DNA of 7,785 nucleotides, taken from contig JAEZAY010000416.1 of assembly GCA_023427575.1 (NCBI GenBank), forward strand, positions 1-7,785, read 5' to 3'. How positions within the stretch are numbered: the stretch's first letter is position 1; each line of letters opens with the position of its first letter. Positions 1 through 6,211 of the stretch are shown here, one piece after another. The translations under genes and the position numbers were made by a program. The notes beneath the pieces were generated by a model. The model made no database searches. It was not told the DNA's origin and saw only the letters and a program-made list of their open reading frames with translations. This DNA comes from Bacteroidota bacterium (GTDB lineage Bacteria; Bacteroidota; Bacteroidia; Chitinophagales; Chitinophagaceae).

Positions 1-275
1 GGTTTATCCCCGCCATTTTCATTTGTTGCGTATAAAAACTGCTGATCGGGCGACAGGGCCAGAAAAGATGGATTTTCAATTCCTTCCGTATTAGAGATCA
101 ACCGCAGTTTTCCCGTTTCTGCATTAAAGCTGCAAACATAAATTCCTTTACTGCCGCTATTGGTGTAAGTTCCTGTAAATAATATCTGTTCCTGTGCCAT
201 TGTGTTTTTAACTGAGATTAGCTGAAAAAAAATAAATGCCATTAATAAACGAAGCGCTGATAGGGAGAAGTTCAT
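1..275 (-). CDS. Secreted lactonase-family beta-propeller protein (6-phosphogluconolactonase-like), N-terminal part
   Basis: The reading frame is open from an ATG at 275 to the left window edge, so only the first 91 residues are visible and the rest lies outside. Residues 1-28 form a typical export signal: a short N-terminus, a hydrophobic core (ALRLLMAFIFFQLIS) and a likely cleavage site after NTMA, before QEQ. The mature start, LFTGTYTNSGSKGIYV, followed by a FNAETGKL strand and NPSFLALSPDQQFLYA, is the blade repeat pattern of the YbhE/Pgl lactonase family (7-bladed propeller, about 350-400 residues when complete). Family members include true 6-phosphogluconolactonases, but a signal peptide argues against a cytoplasmic pentose-phosphate role. 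The substrate is therefore unknown, perhaps a sugar lactone in the periplasm. It lies 47 nt downstream of the lipid kinase on the same strand, so co-transcription is possible. Family call firm, exact function open. Confidence 0.85.
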   Translation of the reverse strand, partial: MNFSLSALRLLMAFIFFQLISVKNTMAQEQILFTGTYTNSGSKGIYVCSFNAETGKLRLISNTEGIENPSFLALSPDQQFLYATNENGGDK

Positions 276-322
276 CGAGATCAAAAATTTGAAAATTAAT
301 CAATGCTGTCAGGGATCTTTTG

Positions 323-1237
323 TCACCGGCTCTGCGATTCTTCTTCCGGTTTCGGTACGATGATCCGAAGATACCCCTTTAAAATTTTTGCGGTAACAGA
401 ATTTACTTTGCCAAGATATTCGCCATCGATCTGAAAATGCATGGGATGCTTTGTATTAACTGTAACGGAATCGGCCTGGATCACTTCAAACTTCTTTGGG
501 TTGAACGCTCTTGATCGGAAAATGCTTTTTAAAATTTCTGAAAGCGCCAGGCGCCGGATAATGACTACTTCAAACAATCCATCATATAAATTACCCGTTG
601 GATTAATAACAGCGCCGGTGCCGTATTTGCTGGCATTTGCCAGCACCACCATAAATGCTTTGCGGATAAGTTGATGTTCCTTCGAATGAATTTTAACCAG
701 CATGGGCGTTTTGTTCATAAACACTTTCAGCAATACCCGCGCGTAGCCCCATTTGCCCCTTAGCTTGCCCTCTTCAAAATACTTGATCAGTTTTGCATTC
801 ATGCCAATATCGCTCAGGTGCAGGCAAATCGATTTTTCATTGATTTCAATTACGTCGGCATTTTTAATTTCGCCGTCCACCAGCAGATCAAGCGCATTGG
901 CAGCATTTAGCGGAATGTTTAACTCACGGGCCATCCCATTGGCTGATCCGGCGGGCAAAATACCCAGGGCCATTTCAGTGCCGCCAAGGATTTTCGCTAC
1001 CATTGATATCGTGCCGTCGCCACCAACTGCCACTACCCGGTCGGGTTTAAATTGTTCAATCCAGTGCCGGATTGATTCTTCCGCTGATCCTTCTCCCAGT
1101 ACAAAAAACTCGGTAGAGAAGGGCTTTTCCTGAAAATAATGGCGGATCAGGGTTTCCCAGTCCTCCCTGTTCTTACCGCCCGAGGCCGGATTTATAACGA
1201 ATAAGAATCGAAGTTCTTTATCTTGCATGGTGTGCAT
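323..1237 (-). CDS. Diacylglycerol kinase family lipid kinase (YegS/DgkB type)
   Basis: This 304-residue protein has the normal length for soluble bacterial lipid kinases of the DAGK_cat family, which transfer phosphate from ATP to diacylglycerol or related lipids at the inner membrane surface. Visible motifs are FVINPASGGK (residues 13-22, N-terminal nucleotide-binding strand), GGDGT (72-76, the family signature) and LPAGSANGMA (94-103, equivalent to the LPxGTAND segment). The C-terminal beta-sandwich domain carries NLYDGLFEVVII and the late FQIDGEYLG motif. The true substrate (diacylglycerol, sphingoid base or another lipid) cannot be read from the sequence. Two start codons are plausible, at 1237 (MHTMQDKEL) and 1228 (MQDKEL). 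The longer is given because an in-frame stop lies only a few codons further upstream, so no greater extension is possible. The gene diverges from an App1-type phosphatidate phosphatase whose start is 17 bp away, suggesting a functional pair. Confidence 0.93.
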   Translation of the reverse strand: MHTMQDKELRFLFVINPASGGKNREDWETLIRHYFQEKPFSTEFFVLGEGSAEESIRHWIEQFKPDRVVAVGGDGTISMVAKILGGTEMALGILPAGSANGMARELNIPLNAANALDLLVDGEIKNADVIEINEKSICLHLSDIGMNAKLIKYFEEGKLRGKWGYARVLLKVFMNKTPMLVKIHSKEHQLIRKAFMVVLANASKYGTGAVINPTGNLYDGLFEVVIIRRLALSEILKSIFRSRAFNPKKFEVIQADSVTVNTKHPMHFQIDGEYLGKVNSVTAKILKGYLRIIVPKPEEESQSR

Positions 1238-1254
1238 TTTGATATAGGTTTTTC

Positions 1255-2328
1255 ATGGTAAATCCCGAGCTTGTTGAAACGGAAACCAAAAGGTCTTCTC
1301 TGATTTCCCGGATTAAGCATAAGATTCTCTTCTGGCTTCGAATCTCGAACCGGCCAACGGTGAAAGTATACAACGGATATGGTAAAGAGAATCATGTGAC
1401 GGTATTTGGGCATGTATTGTCTCTAAGTCCCTTAAAAAGAAAGAAATATAACAGAAATATCTGGACCAACATCCTCGCGTTGCTCAGATTGTTCATTGTT
1501 AAGGCCGAAGAAGGAGCTTTACTGGAACTGGTTACCCATGATAATGAAATACTTCGGCAAACCAGCCAGGATGACGGTTTTTTCCGTTTCGACTGGAGGC
1601 CTCAAAAGGCCCTGGAACCCGGCTGGCATAAAGTGAAAATCAAACTGATCTCCATTCGCGGAAAAAAGCCGCGGAAAAAAACAATCTGCGAAGGCCAGAT
1701 CTTCATTCCTCACATCAACCAATATGCGTTCATATCAGATATTGATGATACATTTCTGATCTCACATTCGTCGAATCTCCGCAAAAGACTCTTTGTTTTA
1801 CTTACCGAAAACGCGCATTCGCGAAAGCCCTTCGATGATGTGGTAGAACACTATCGCCTGCTTACCCAGGCGGGTGTGCGTGAGGGTGAGTTAAATCCTT
1901 TCTTTTATGTGTCGAGCAGTGAATGGAATCTCTACGACTATATCAACGAATTTTCCAAGGTGAATCATCTTCCCAAAGGAATCTTTCTATTAAACAAGTT
2001 GAAGATGTTCCGTGAAATCTGGAAAACCGGACAGAATAATCACAGCACGAAGTTTATGCGAATTGCGCGTATCCTGGATGCTTTTCCCGACCAGCAGTTT
2101 ATCTTGCTGGGGGATGATTCCCAACAGGATCCGGTTATATATGCTTCAGTAGTGGATCATTTTCCACACCAGATAAAGGCCGTGTATCTTCGCAATGTAT
2201 ACGACCGCAATGCGGAGGTGGCCAATGCAGCGATTGCAAGAATTGAAAGCAGGGGAATTGCAGTTTGTCATTTTGAGCATAGTTCCGATGCCATCATTCA
2301 TTCCAGATCAATTGGTCTGATTGATTAA
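1255..2328 (+). CDS. App1/DUF2183-family phosphatidate phosphatase-like protein
   Basis: This 357-residue protein combines an N-terminal beta-rich region with a C-terminal HAD-type phosphatase domain of the App1 (DUF2183) family. The founding yeast member, App1, hydrolyses phosphatidate to diacylglycerol using a DxDxT motif. The N-terminal part (about 35-155) holds the family-typical VYNGYGKENHVTVFGHVL segment and a second sheet (EEGALLELV to DDGFFRFDW). Catalytic motifs are intact: DIDDT at 162-166 (nucleophile D162, acid/base D164), VSSSEWNLYD from 219 (second HAD motif), K266 in HSTK (third motif), and GDDSQQDP at 286-293 (metal-binding acidic motif). No signal peptide or membrane span is evident. 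The ATG at 1255 is the only reasonable start, since an in-frame TGA lies just upstream at 1240. A weak AGG at 1246-1248 may serve as the ribosome site. The bacterial substrate is inferred from the family. Confidence 0.87.
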   Translation: MVNPELVETETKRSSLISRIKHKILFWLRISNRPTVKVYNGYGKENHVTVFGHVLSLSPLKRKKYNRNIWTNILALLRLFIVKAEEGALLELVTHDNEILRQTSQDDGFFRFDWRPQKALEPGWHKVKIKLISIRGKKPRKKTICEGQIFIPHINQYAFISDIDDTFLISHSSNLRKRLFVLLTENAHSRKPFDDVVEHYRLLTQAGVREGELNPFFYVSSSEWNLYDYINEFSKVNHLPKGIFLLNKLKMFREIWKTGQNNHSTKFMRIARILDAFPDQQFILLGDDSQQDPVIYASVVDHFPHQIKAVYLRNVYDRNAEVANAAIARIESRGIAVCHFEHSSDAIIHSRSIGLID

Positions 2329-2419
2329 TCGCACCAGGTTATTCTGTCCTTTACTATTTATTATCACCCCTGATGAACTGGCACGATGTTTTTGCCCCCT
2401 CGGTTACAAATAAATAAGT

Positions 2420-2923
2420 ATGGAAAAAAACTTAAATGATGCCGCTGCACCGAAAAAGCTACAGGAGCTCGCGGATAAAATCCGGGTTTGTATGTTTATT
2501 ACAAAACCGGAAGAGGAGCAAAGTTCGAGACCGATGGCCACCGTAAAAGCAGAGGATGATGGTACGCTGTGGTTCTACACAAAACAATCATCGGGTAAAA
2601 CAGATCAGATAGAACAGGATCATGATGTTCACCTGGTATATGCCGATCCATCCAGTCATAGTTATATGGATATCTGGGGAAAGGCGCAGATAGTGACAGA
2701 TAAGGCGAAAATAAAAGAATACTGGAGTCCATTTGTGAAAGCATGGTTTCCCGGTGGTGTGGATGATCCGGAGATTTGTTTGCTAAAGGTGAAGCCGCAG
2801 TCGGCTTATTATTGGGACAGCGACACTGGTAAAATGGTTTCATTTTTTGCCATGATCGCATCGGCCGTAACAGGTAAAAGACTGGTAGAAGGAAAAGAGG
2901 GTGAACTGAATGTGGGCGGATAA
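2420..2923 (+). CDS. Pyridoxamine 5'-phosphate oxidase-fold protein, general stress protein 26 family
   Basis: This 167-residue protein matches the COG3871/GSP26-type FMN-binding split-barrel family in length and pattern. Residues 10-30 form a first helix and strand (LQELADKIRVCMFIT), followed by SRPMATVKAEDDGTLWFYT (36-54), the strand pair that forms the flavin pocket. A K/TDQIEQDHDVHLVYADP stretch (60-77) and SYMDIWGKAQIV (81-92) follow, then the conserved YWSPFVKAWFPGGVDDPEI segment (101-119) with LLKVKP and YYWDS. Family members bind FMN or a related flavin; the reaction is generally unknown and the call does not mean vitamin B6 synthesis. In Bacillus the namesake belongs to the general stress regulon. 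It starts 91 nt after the phosphatidate phosphatase and is followed by a good terminator, so it may be the last gene of a two-gene unit or have its own promoter. I found no convincing promoter in the 91-nt gap. Confidence 0.9.
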   Translation: MEKNLNDAAAPKKLQELADKIRVCMFITKPEEEQSSRPMATVKAEDDGTLWFYTKQSSGKTDQIEQDHDVHLVYADPSSHSYMDIWGKAQIVTDKAKIKEYWSPFVKAWFPGGVDDPEICLLKVKPQSAYYWDSDTGKMVSFFAMIASAVTGKRLVEGKEGELNVGG

Positions 2924-2949
2924 GCCTGTGACAATATTTCTACAATTCG

Positions 2950-2975
2950 AGCCTCCTTATCCGGGAGGTTTTTTT
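2950..2975 (+). terminator. Rho-independent terminator after the GSP26-like gene
   Basis: CCTCC at 2952-2956 pairs with GGAGG at 2964-2968 around a 7-nt loop. The stem can extend outward by a G-T wobble and an A-T pair, and it is followed by seven T residues (2969-2975). The T-run overlaps the stop codon of the convergent mgtC-like gene (2974-2976). The reverse strand has no T-run after the hairpin, so strong termination is predicted only for the plus strand. Confidence 0.75.
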
Positions 2976-3603
2976 AAAAATCAAATTCACGAACGCTTTC
3001 ATCTTTCATCAGCTTTTCGATAAAAGCATTGTGTTTCTTTTCCGATCCGCTTACACTCCATGTGCCCATAATATTCTCGCCGATCCGGCTCTGGCGGTTT
3101 CTTTTAAAACGGAGATGTTCATTCCGAAACATTTCTTCGTAGCGGTGCAAAGTTTCGTGTTTATAGTCGCACATGATGCGGTAATTGCGGGTTTGATTTG
3201 TTCTTTCTATAAAATCTTCCAGGTAGGTAAGTACATACAGTGAAATCAGCGAAAAAACGGTTCCTGCAAGAACGATCTTATAGAAGCCGGCGCCGGCGGC
3301 CATTCCCAGCGCGGCAACGGCCCATACGGTTGCGGCGGTGGTTAGGCCTTTTACCCGGCTTTCTTCCTTAAAGATAACTCCGGCACCCAGAAAGCCAATG
3401 CCGGTAACAATGTTGGAAGCGATCCGGTCGCCACTGCCGGTAACAAATATGGAAATCATTGTGAACAGGCAGGAACCGATGCTGATAAGTATTAGAGTTC
3501 GCAAGCCTGCATCTTTGCTGGCATATTCGCGTTCGGCTCCTACAATTCCACCTACCGCCATTGAAAGCAGAATCCGCAAGACAATAGTTTCTGTTTCCGG
3601 CAT
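2974..3603 (-). CDS. MgtC/SapB family inner-membrane protein
   Basis: This 209-residue protein has the MgtC family layout: an N-terminal hydrophobic domain of about four membrane segments (roughly residues 1-130) and a soluble C-terminal domain (about 135-209). Signature segments are GGIVGAERE (18-26), AGLRTLILISIGSC (32-45), IVTGIGFLGAGVIF (65-78) and GLTTAATVWAVAALGMAAG (86-104). The C-terminal part (NYRIMCDYKHE to VREFDF) fits the regulatory, ACT-like domain seen in longer family members. MgtC proteins are linked to magnesium limitation, acid and intramacrophage survival, and inhibition of the F-type ATP synthase in Salmonella. Many environmental homologues are uncharacterised, so a magnesium role here is only family-based. 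It is monocistronic, converging on the GSP26-like gene and diverging from the unknown gene at 3682. No Mg-responsive leader is visible, because the upstream region is too short for the long mgtC-type leader. Confidence 0.92.
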   Translation of the reverse strand: MPETETIVLRILLSMAVGGIVGAEREYASKDAGLRTLILISIGSCLFTMISIFVTGSGDRIASNIVTGIGFLGAGVIFKEESRVKGLTTAATVWAVAALGMAAGAGFYKIVLAGTVFSLISLYVLTYLEDFIERTNQTRNYRIMCDYKHETLHRYEEMFRNEHLRFKRNRQSRIGENIMGTWSVSGSEKKHNAFIEKLMKDESVREFDF

Positions 3604-3616
3604 AATAAGTTTTTAA

Positions 3617-3646
3617 GTAAAGTACGCAAGCTTCAGACCAGATCAA
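3617..3646 (-). promoter_or_regulatory. Candidate Bacteroidota-type promoter for the mgtC-like gene
   Basis: On the minus strand a TTG (3646-3644) is followed after 19 bp by TACTTTAC (3624-3617). This resembles the Bacteroidota -33 TTTG / -7 TAnnTTTG arrangement with two mismatches in the -7 box. It would start transcription a few bases before the ATG at 3603. Weak evidence based on pattern and spacing only. Confidence 0.3.
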
Positions 3647-3662
3647 CTGGCATACGCTTTAT

Positions 3663-3670
3663 TATATTAG
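3663..3670 (+). promoter_or_regulatory. Candidate -7 element for the 3682 gene
   Basis: TATATTAG differs by one base from the Bacteroidota -7 consensus TAnnTTTG and sits 11 bp before the ATG at 3682. No TTTG-like -33 box is found at the expected distance, so this is a weak call. Confidence 0.22.
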
Positions 3671-3681
3671 AAAAAAGTTTT

Positions 3682-4293
3682 ATGAGCAATAAGAAACCCC
3701 ATGAAGAGATTCCGGATCAGAATACCGGTGGTTCCAATGATATTGAATACAGCCATGCCTGTAAGGATCCGGCCGATGCCCGGGCCTTGTATCAGGAAGC
3801 GAAAGAGCGTCTGCTTTCGGTAAACAACTGGCAGGAATATGCCGGGAAAGGCTCTGCCGGATTCCAGCTCTTCGATCATAAAGGCGAAAAGGTTGAGCGT
3901 AAACTGCAGAAAGGCGATTTTTTTCAGATTGATATTCCCGGTCCCGGATCCAAAGCGGGGGATGGGTACGACTGGGTGCAGGTGGAAGAAGTGGAAGAGC
4001 AGGGATCAGCTGATTCCGATTGCCTGTTGATCCGCGTTAGACCAACGCAGAGTCCGGTGAATTCCAAAAAAGATGTTGCGCATTTTTTCTCTGAAGAGGC
4101 GAGCAGTAATTTTTTACTGGAGAGAAAAGGGGTAGTATTGCTGGCGGCGGTTTATGGCCGAAATGAAGTTCCCAATACTAAAACCGATGGTTTGCTTGAT
4201 AAAGCCCGGAACTTTCTGATAGGTGGGCCAGCGGCTGCAGGAGTATCCAAATTACAGTGGAAAAGTCTGGTAAAGGGCTTGATTGGCAGATAG
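3682..4293 (+). CDS. Hypothetical protein, 203 residues, family not recognised
   Basis: I do not recognise a family. The protein starts with a polar, probably disordered segment (residues 1-25), then a helix (ADARALYQEAKERLLSVNNW, 31-50). A beta-rich centre follows: GSAGFQLFDHKGEKV (57-71), KGDFFQIDIPGPGS (77-90), AGDGYDWVQVEEVEE (92-106) and CLLIRVRPTQSPV (114-126). The late part contains VAHFFSEEASSNFLLERKGVV (start 132), a short hydrophobic strand VVLLAAVYGRNEVPN (151-165), and a C-terminal helix-like tail KARNFLIGGPAAAGVSKLQW. There is no signal peptide and no clear membrane span, so it is predicted cytoplasmic. Codon use and base composition look like the neighbours, which supports a resident gene. 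The EcsC-family gene follows 58 nt later on the same strand, so they may be co-transcribed, and the mgtC-like gene diverges 78 bp upstream. Real coding is well supported by length and domain-like composition; function is unknown. Confidence 0.82.
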   Translation: MSNKKPHEEIPDQNTGGSNDIEYSHACKDPADARALYQEAKERLLSVNNWQEYAGKGSAGFQLFDHKGEKVERKLQKGDFFQIDIPGPGSKAGDGYDWVQVEEVEEQGSADSDCLLIRVRPTQSPVNSKKDVAHFFSEEASSNFLLERKGVVLLAAVYGRNEVPNTKTDGLLDKARNFLIGGPAAAGVSKLQWKSLVKGLIGR

Positions 4294-4351
4294 ATCTTAA
4301 TGTTTCATTCCTGAAAATGATCCGTACCTTTTCTGGTCAAGATTCTCAATT

Positions 4352-5095
4352 ATGCAACAAGAAACAGGAAGACGATTCGATTTATATGAACAGCAGGTAG
4401 AGCGGGAAATGCAATCCTGGATTCGTAAAGTAAACCGCAAATCAACCCTGGGAAATCAACTGGCGAAATCGGCGCAGACGAAGATCAATGAAATGATTCC
4501 CGAAAAGATTCACCAGGCTATTACAACTACTGTAAAGCAAATGGTGCGTGGCGTATTGTATGGGGCTTCCTATACTGCTCCGGATATTGCGCAGGATCTA
4601 AGTTTTCAGGAAAGAGAAAATCTGGTTCTGCAGCGGATCGAATTTTACAAGCGAACCGCGGCGGCAGAAGGTGGGATAACCGGCATGGGGGGAATCATTT
4701 CAGGCATTGCCGATTTTCCCTTATTGCTCGGAATTAAGCTTAAACTGCTTTTTGATATTGCCGCCTTTTACGGCTACCCGGTAAAAGATTTTAAAGAGCG
4801 ACTGTACATGCTCTATATTTTTCAGCTTGCATTTTCAAGTCAAACCCATCGTAAGCTGGTATTCAGCCAGATTGAAAACTGGGACCAGTTTGCCGCCACT
4901 CTGCCCGATGATATCAACCAGTTCGACTGGCGAACCTTTCAACTTGAATACCGGGATCACATCGATCTGGCCAAGATGGCACAGCTTGTTCCTGTGATAG
5001 GAGCGGTGGTAGGGCTGGTAGTCAATTACCGGCTGGTTCGCAAACTGGGCGATACGGCGATGAATTGCTACCGGATGCGATATTTTAAAAAATAG
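4352..5095 (+). CDS. EcsC family protein
   Basis: This 247-residue protein carries the EcsC family core: AAAEGGITGMGGIISGIADFP (starting at 103) followed by LLLGIKLKLLFDIAAFYGYPV, a glycine-rich then hydrophobic helical segment. A preceding region (ITTTVKQMVRGVLYGA, 57-72) and a late hydrophobic stretch VPVIGAVVGLVVNYRLVRKLG (start 213) also fit the family. The protein lacks a signal peptide; the hydrophobic segments suggest membrane association, with a basic C-terminus (RMRYFKK). The family is named after the third gene of the Bacillus ecsABC operon, but in Bacteroidota it stands alone without the ecsAB transporter, as here. The molecular activity is not established for the family. It follows the unknown 203-residue gene by 58 nt on the same strand and converges on the reductase gene with 43 nt between stops. 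Family assignment is confident, function open. Confidence 0.88.
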   Translation: MQQETGRRFDLYEQQVEREMQSWIRKVNRKSTLGNQLAKSAQTKINEMIPEKIHQAITTTVKQMVRGVLYGASYTAPDIAQDLSFQERENLVLQRIEFYKRTAAAEGGITGMGGIISGIADFPLLLGIKLKLLFDIAAFYGYPVKDFKERLYMLYIFQLAFSSQTHRKLVFSQIENWDQFAATLPDDINQFDWRTFQLEYRDHIDLAKMAQLVPVIGAVVGLVVNYRLVRKLGDTAMNCYRMRYFKK

Positions 5096-5138
5096 AAACG
5101 GATTACATACGAGCAAGGGTATAGAACGCTGGAAAAGT

Positions 5139-6197
5139 TTAGGTGAAACCGCTTACACCGGGAATTTCAAGAATTAAATTTTCTCCAAATAAGGAGGCGG
5201 GGGTATGGTAACCGGGCGGATATTGTCCGGATAAGATCTTTTGGGCAATCAGCAGGCTGGTTTCTGCTGTCATTGTATATCCATCGGGGCCGCTCAGCCG
5301 GGCGCTAACTTTTTCATTTTTTGAATTTGTGACTTCCCCAAAAACAAAGCTGCGGGCTTTTTTTCTGATTTCCACCGAAGGTCCGGATGGAATCCGGCGT
5401 TTAACAAAACGCGCGGCCGCCTTTCTAAAGAAGCGGGTGCGCAGGATCCAGTTAAACAAAAATTGAAATCGAAGAATTTTATAAGCAGAAACAGGAACCC
5501 CGGTATACGTAACAATATTCGGAATGCCGGTACTGGTATAGGCCGTTGAAACATCACCCCATGGGATCGACATCATAAAGAACCGATGACCTTCAAAAAA
5601 AACTTCGAGGAATTTTTTTCCAACCGGAACTTTTTTTAGTTCGCCATTAACACGTTCAAAACCTTTAGAGCCCAAACTGCCCACCATTGTAGATGCGGTT
5701 CCATGAGACAGTCCTCCGTTTACGGTTACAAAAGCCAGGTTAAGATGGGTAGCGTTGGGCAGTCTGTTTTTGAGGTGCAGGGAGATACAGTCGGTTGGCA
5801 CTACATCGAAGCCGGCACCGGGAAGGACAAGGATACCGGATTCCGCCGCTTCCCGATGTTTTGCTTTGGCCATTTCAAAAACGTTTATTTCACCGGTGAT
5901 GTCGAGATAATGAATCCGGCATCGGATACATGCATCTATCATCGGTTCGGCAGTAGCAATGAACGGACCGGCACAATGTAGCACCAGGTGCATCCCTGCA
6001 ATAGATGCATCCAGCGTTTGCGGATTCAGGTCGAAGATTCTGAATTCCAGATCAAGCTCCGCTGCCAGTTCACCAATGGCTTTTTCATTTCTTCCCGCCA
6101 ATATCGGATGCAGGCCTTTTTCTTTTGCAAGGCGGCTGATGATCCTGCCCGTGTATCCGTTGGCGCCATAGATCATAAATTTTCTCTGATTTTCCAT
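5139..6197 (-). CDS. Saccharopine dehydrogenase-like NAD(P)-binding reductase (trans-acting enoyl reductase type)
   Basis: This 352-residue protein begins with a Rossmann nucleotide-binding motif, YGANGYTGR at 10-18, continuing with LAGRNEKAI (33-41), HCAGPF (74-79) and YLDITGE (97-103). The segment PGAGFDVVPTDC (126-137) is a hallmark of the saccharopine-dehydrogenase-like branch that includes SCCPDH proteins and mycobacterial trans-acting enoyl reductases. GGLSHGTASTMV (161-172), PWGDVSTAYTSTGIPNIV (212-229), the DGYTMTAETSLLIAQKIL segment (305-322) and GYHTPASLFGEN (329-340) complete the pattern. A hydrophobic then strongly basic stretch around 240-270 (FQFLFNWILRTRFFRKAAA) may contact membrane or lipid. 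Lysine biosynthesis is unlikely; members of this branch act on, or near, lipid or polyketide substrates, but the reaction here is unknown. Its start is 14 nt after the stop of the J-domain gene, so the two are almost certainly one operon. No Shine-Dalgarno sequence is seen, as is common in this phylum. Confidence 0.85.
   Translation of the reverse strand: MENQRKFMIYGANGYTGRIISRLAKEKGLHPILAGRNEKAIGELAAELDLEFRIFDLNPQTLDASIAGMHLVLHCAGPFIATAEPMIDACIRCRIHYLDITGEINVFEMAKAKHREAAESGILVLPGAGFDVVPTDCISLHLKNRLPNATHLNLAFVTVNGGLSHGTASTMVGSLGSKGFERVNGELKKVPVGKKFLEVFFEGHRFFMMSIPWGDVSTAYTSTGIPNIVTYTGVPVSAYKILRFQFLFNWILRTRFFRKAAARFVKRRIPSGPSVEIRKKARSFVFGEVTNSKNEKVSARLSGPDGYTMTAETSLLIAQKILSGQYPPGYHTPASLFGENLILEIPGVSGFT
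5142..5159 (-). terminator. Weak hairpin at the end of the reductase gene
   Basis: On the minus strand GGTG (5159-5156) pairs with CACC (5145-5142), with two inner A-T pairs after a T-T mismatch, across the last codons of the reductase. It is followed by the stop codon and a short T-containing tract (ACTTTTCC). It could assist termination, but the stem is short and the T-run interrupted. Confidence 0.25.
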
Positions 6198-6211
6198 AAT
6201 TAAATCAATTA

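Noticed and set aside
753..1133. 126-codon open frame on the plus strand
   Set aside because: It lies wholly antisense to the lipid kinase, whose motifs are clear. The peptide is serine/alanine/proline-rich without family features, as expected of a shadow frame.
1245..1252. TAGGTTTT as a -7 promoter box for the phosphatase gene
   Set aside because: It would put the transcript start at or beyond the only possible ATG at 1255, and no TTTG box is found at the right distance.
1192..1413. 73-codon minus-strand frame spanning the divergent start region
   Set aside because: It overlaps the first codons of both the kinase and the phosphatase, and no family pattern is visible in the peptide.
2499..2861. 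120-codon open frame on the minus strand
   Set aside because: Antisense to the GSP26-like gene, of odd composition (rich in Pro, His and Ser) and with no recognisable motif.
3338..3646. Overlapping open frames on both strands across the mgtC-like gene
   Set aside because: The mgtC frame carries all family motifs, and the alternatives are out-of-frame readings of the same DNA with cysteine/arginine/tryptophan-rich or motif-free peptides.
5703..6203. Several plus-strand frames of 70-92 codons
   Set aside because: All are antisense to the reductase N-terminus, whose Rossmann motif fixes the true frame.
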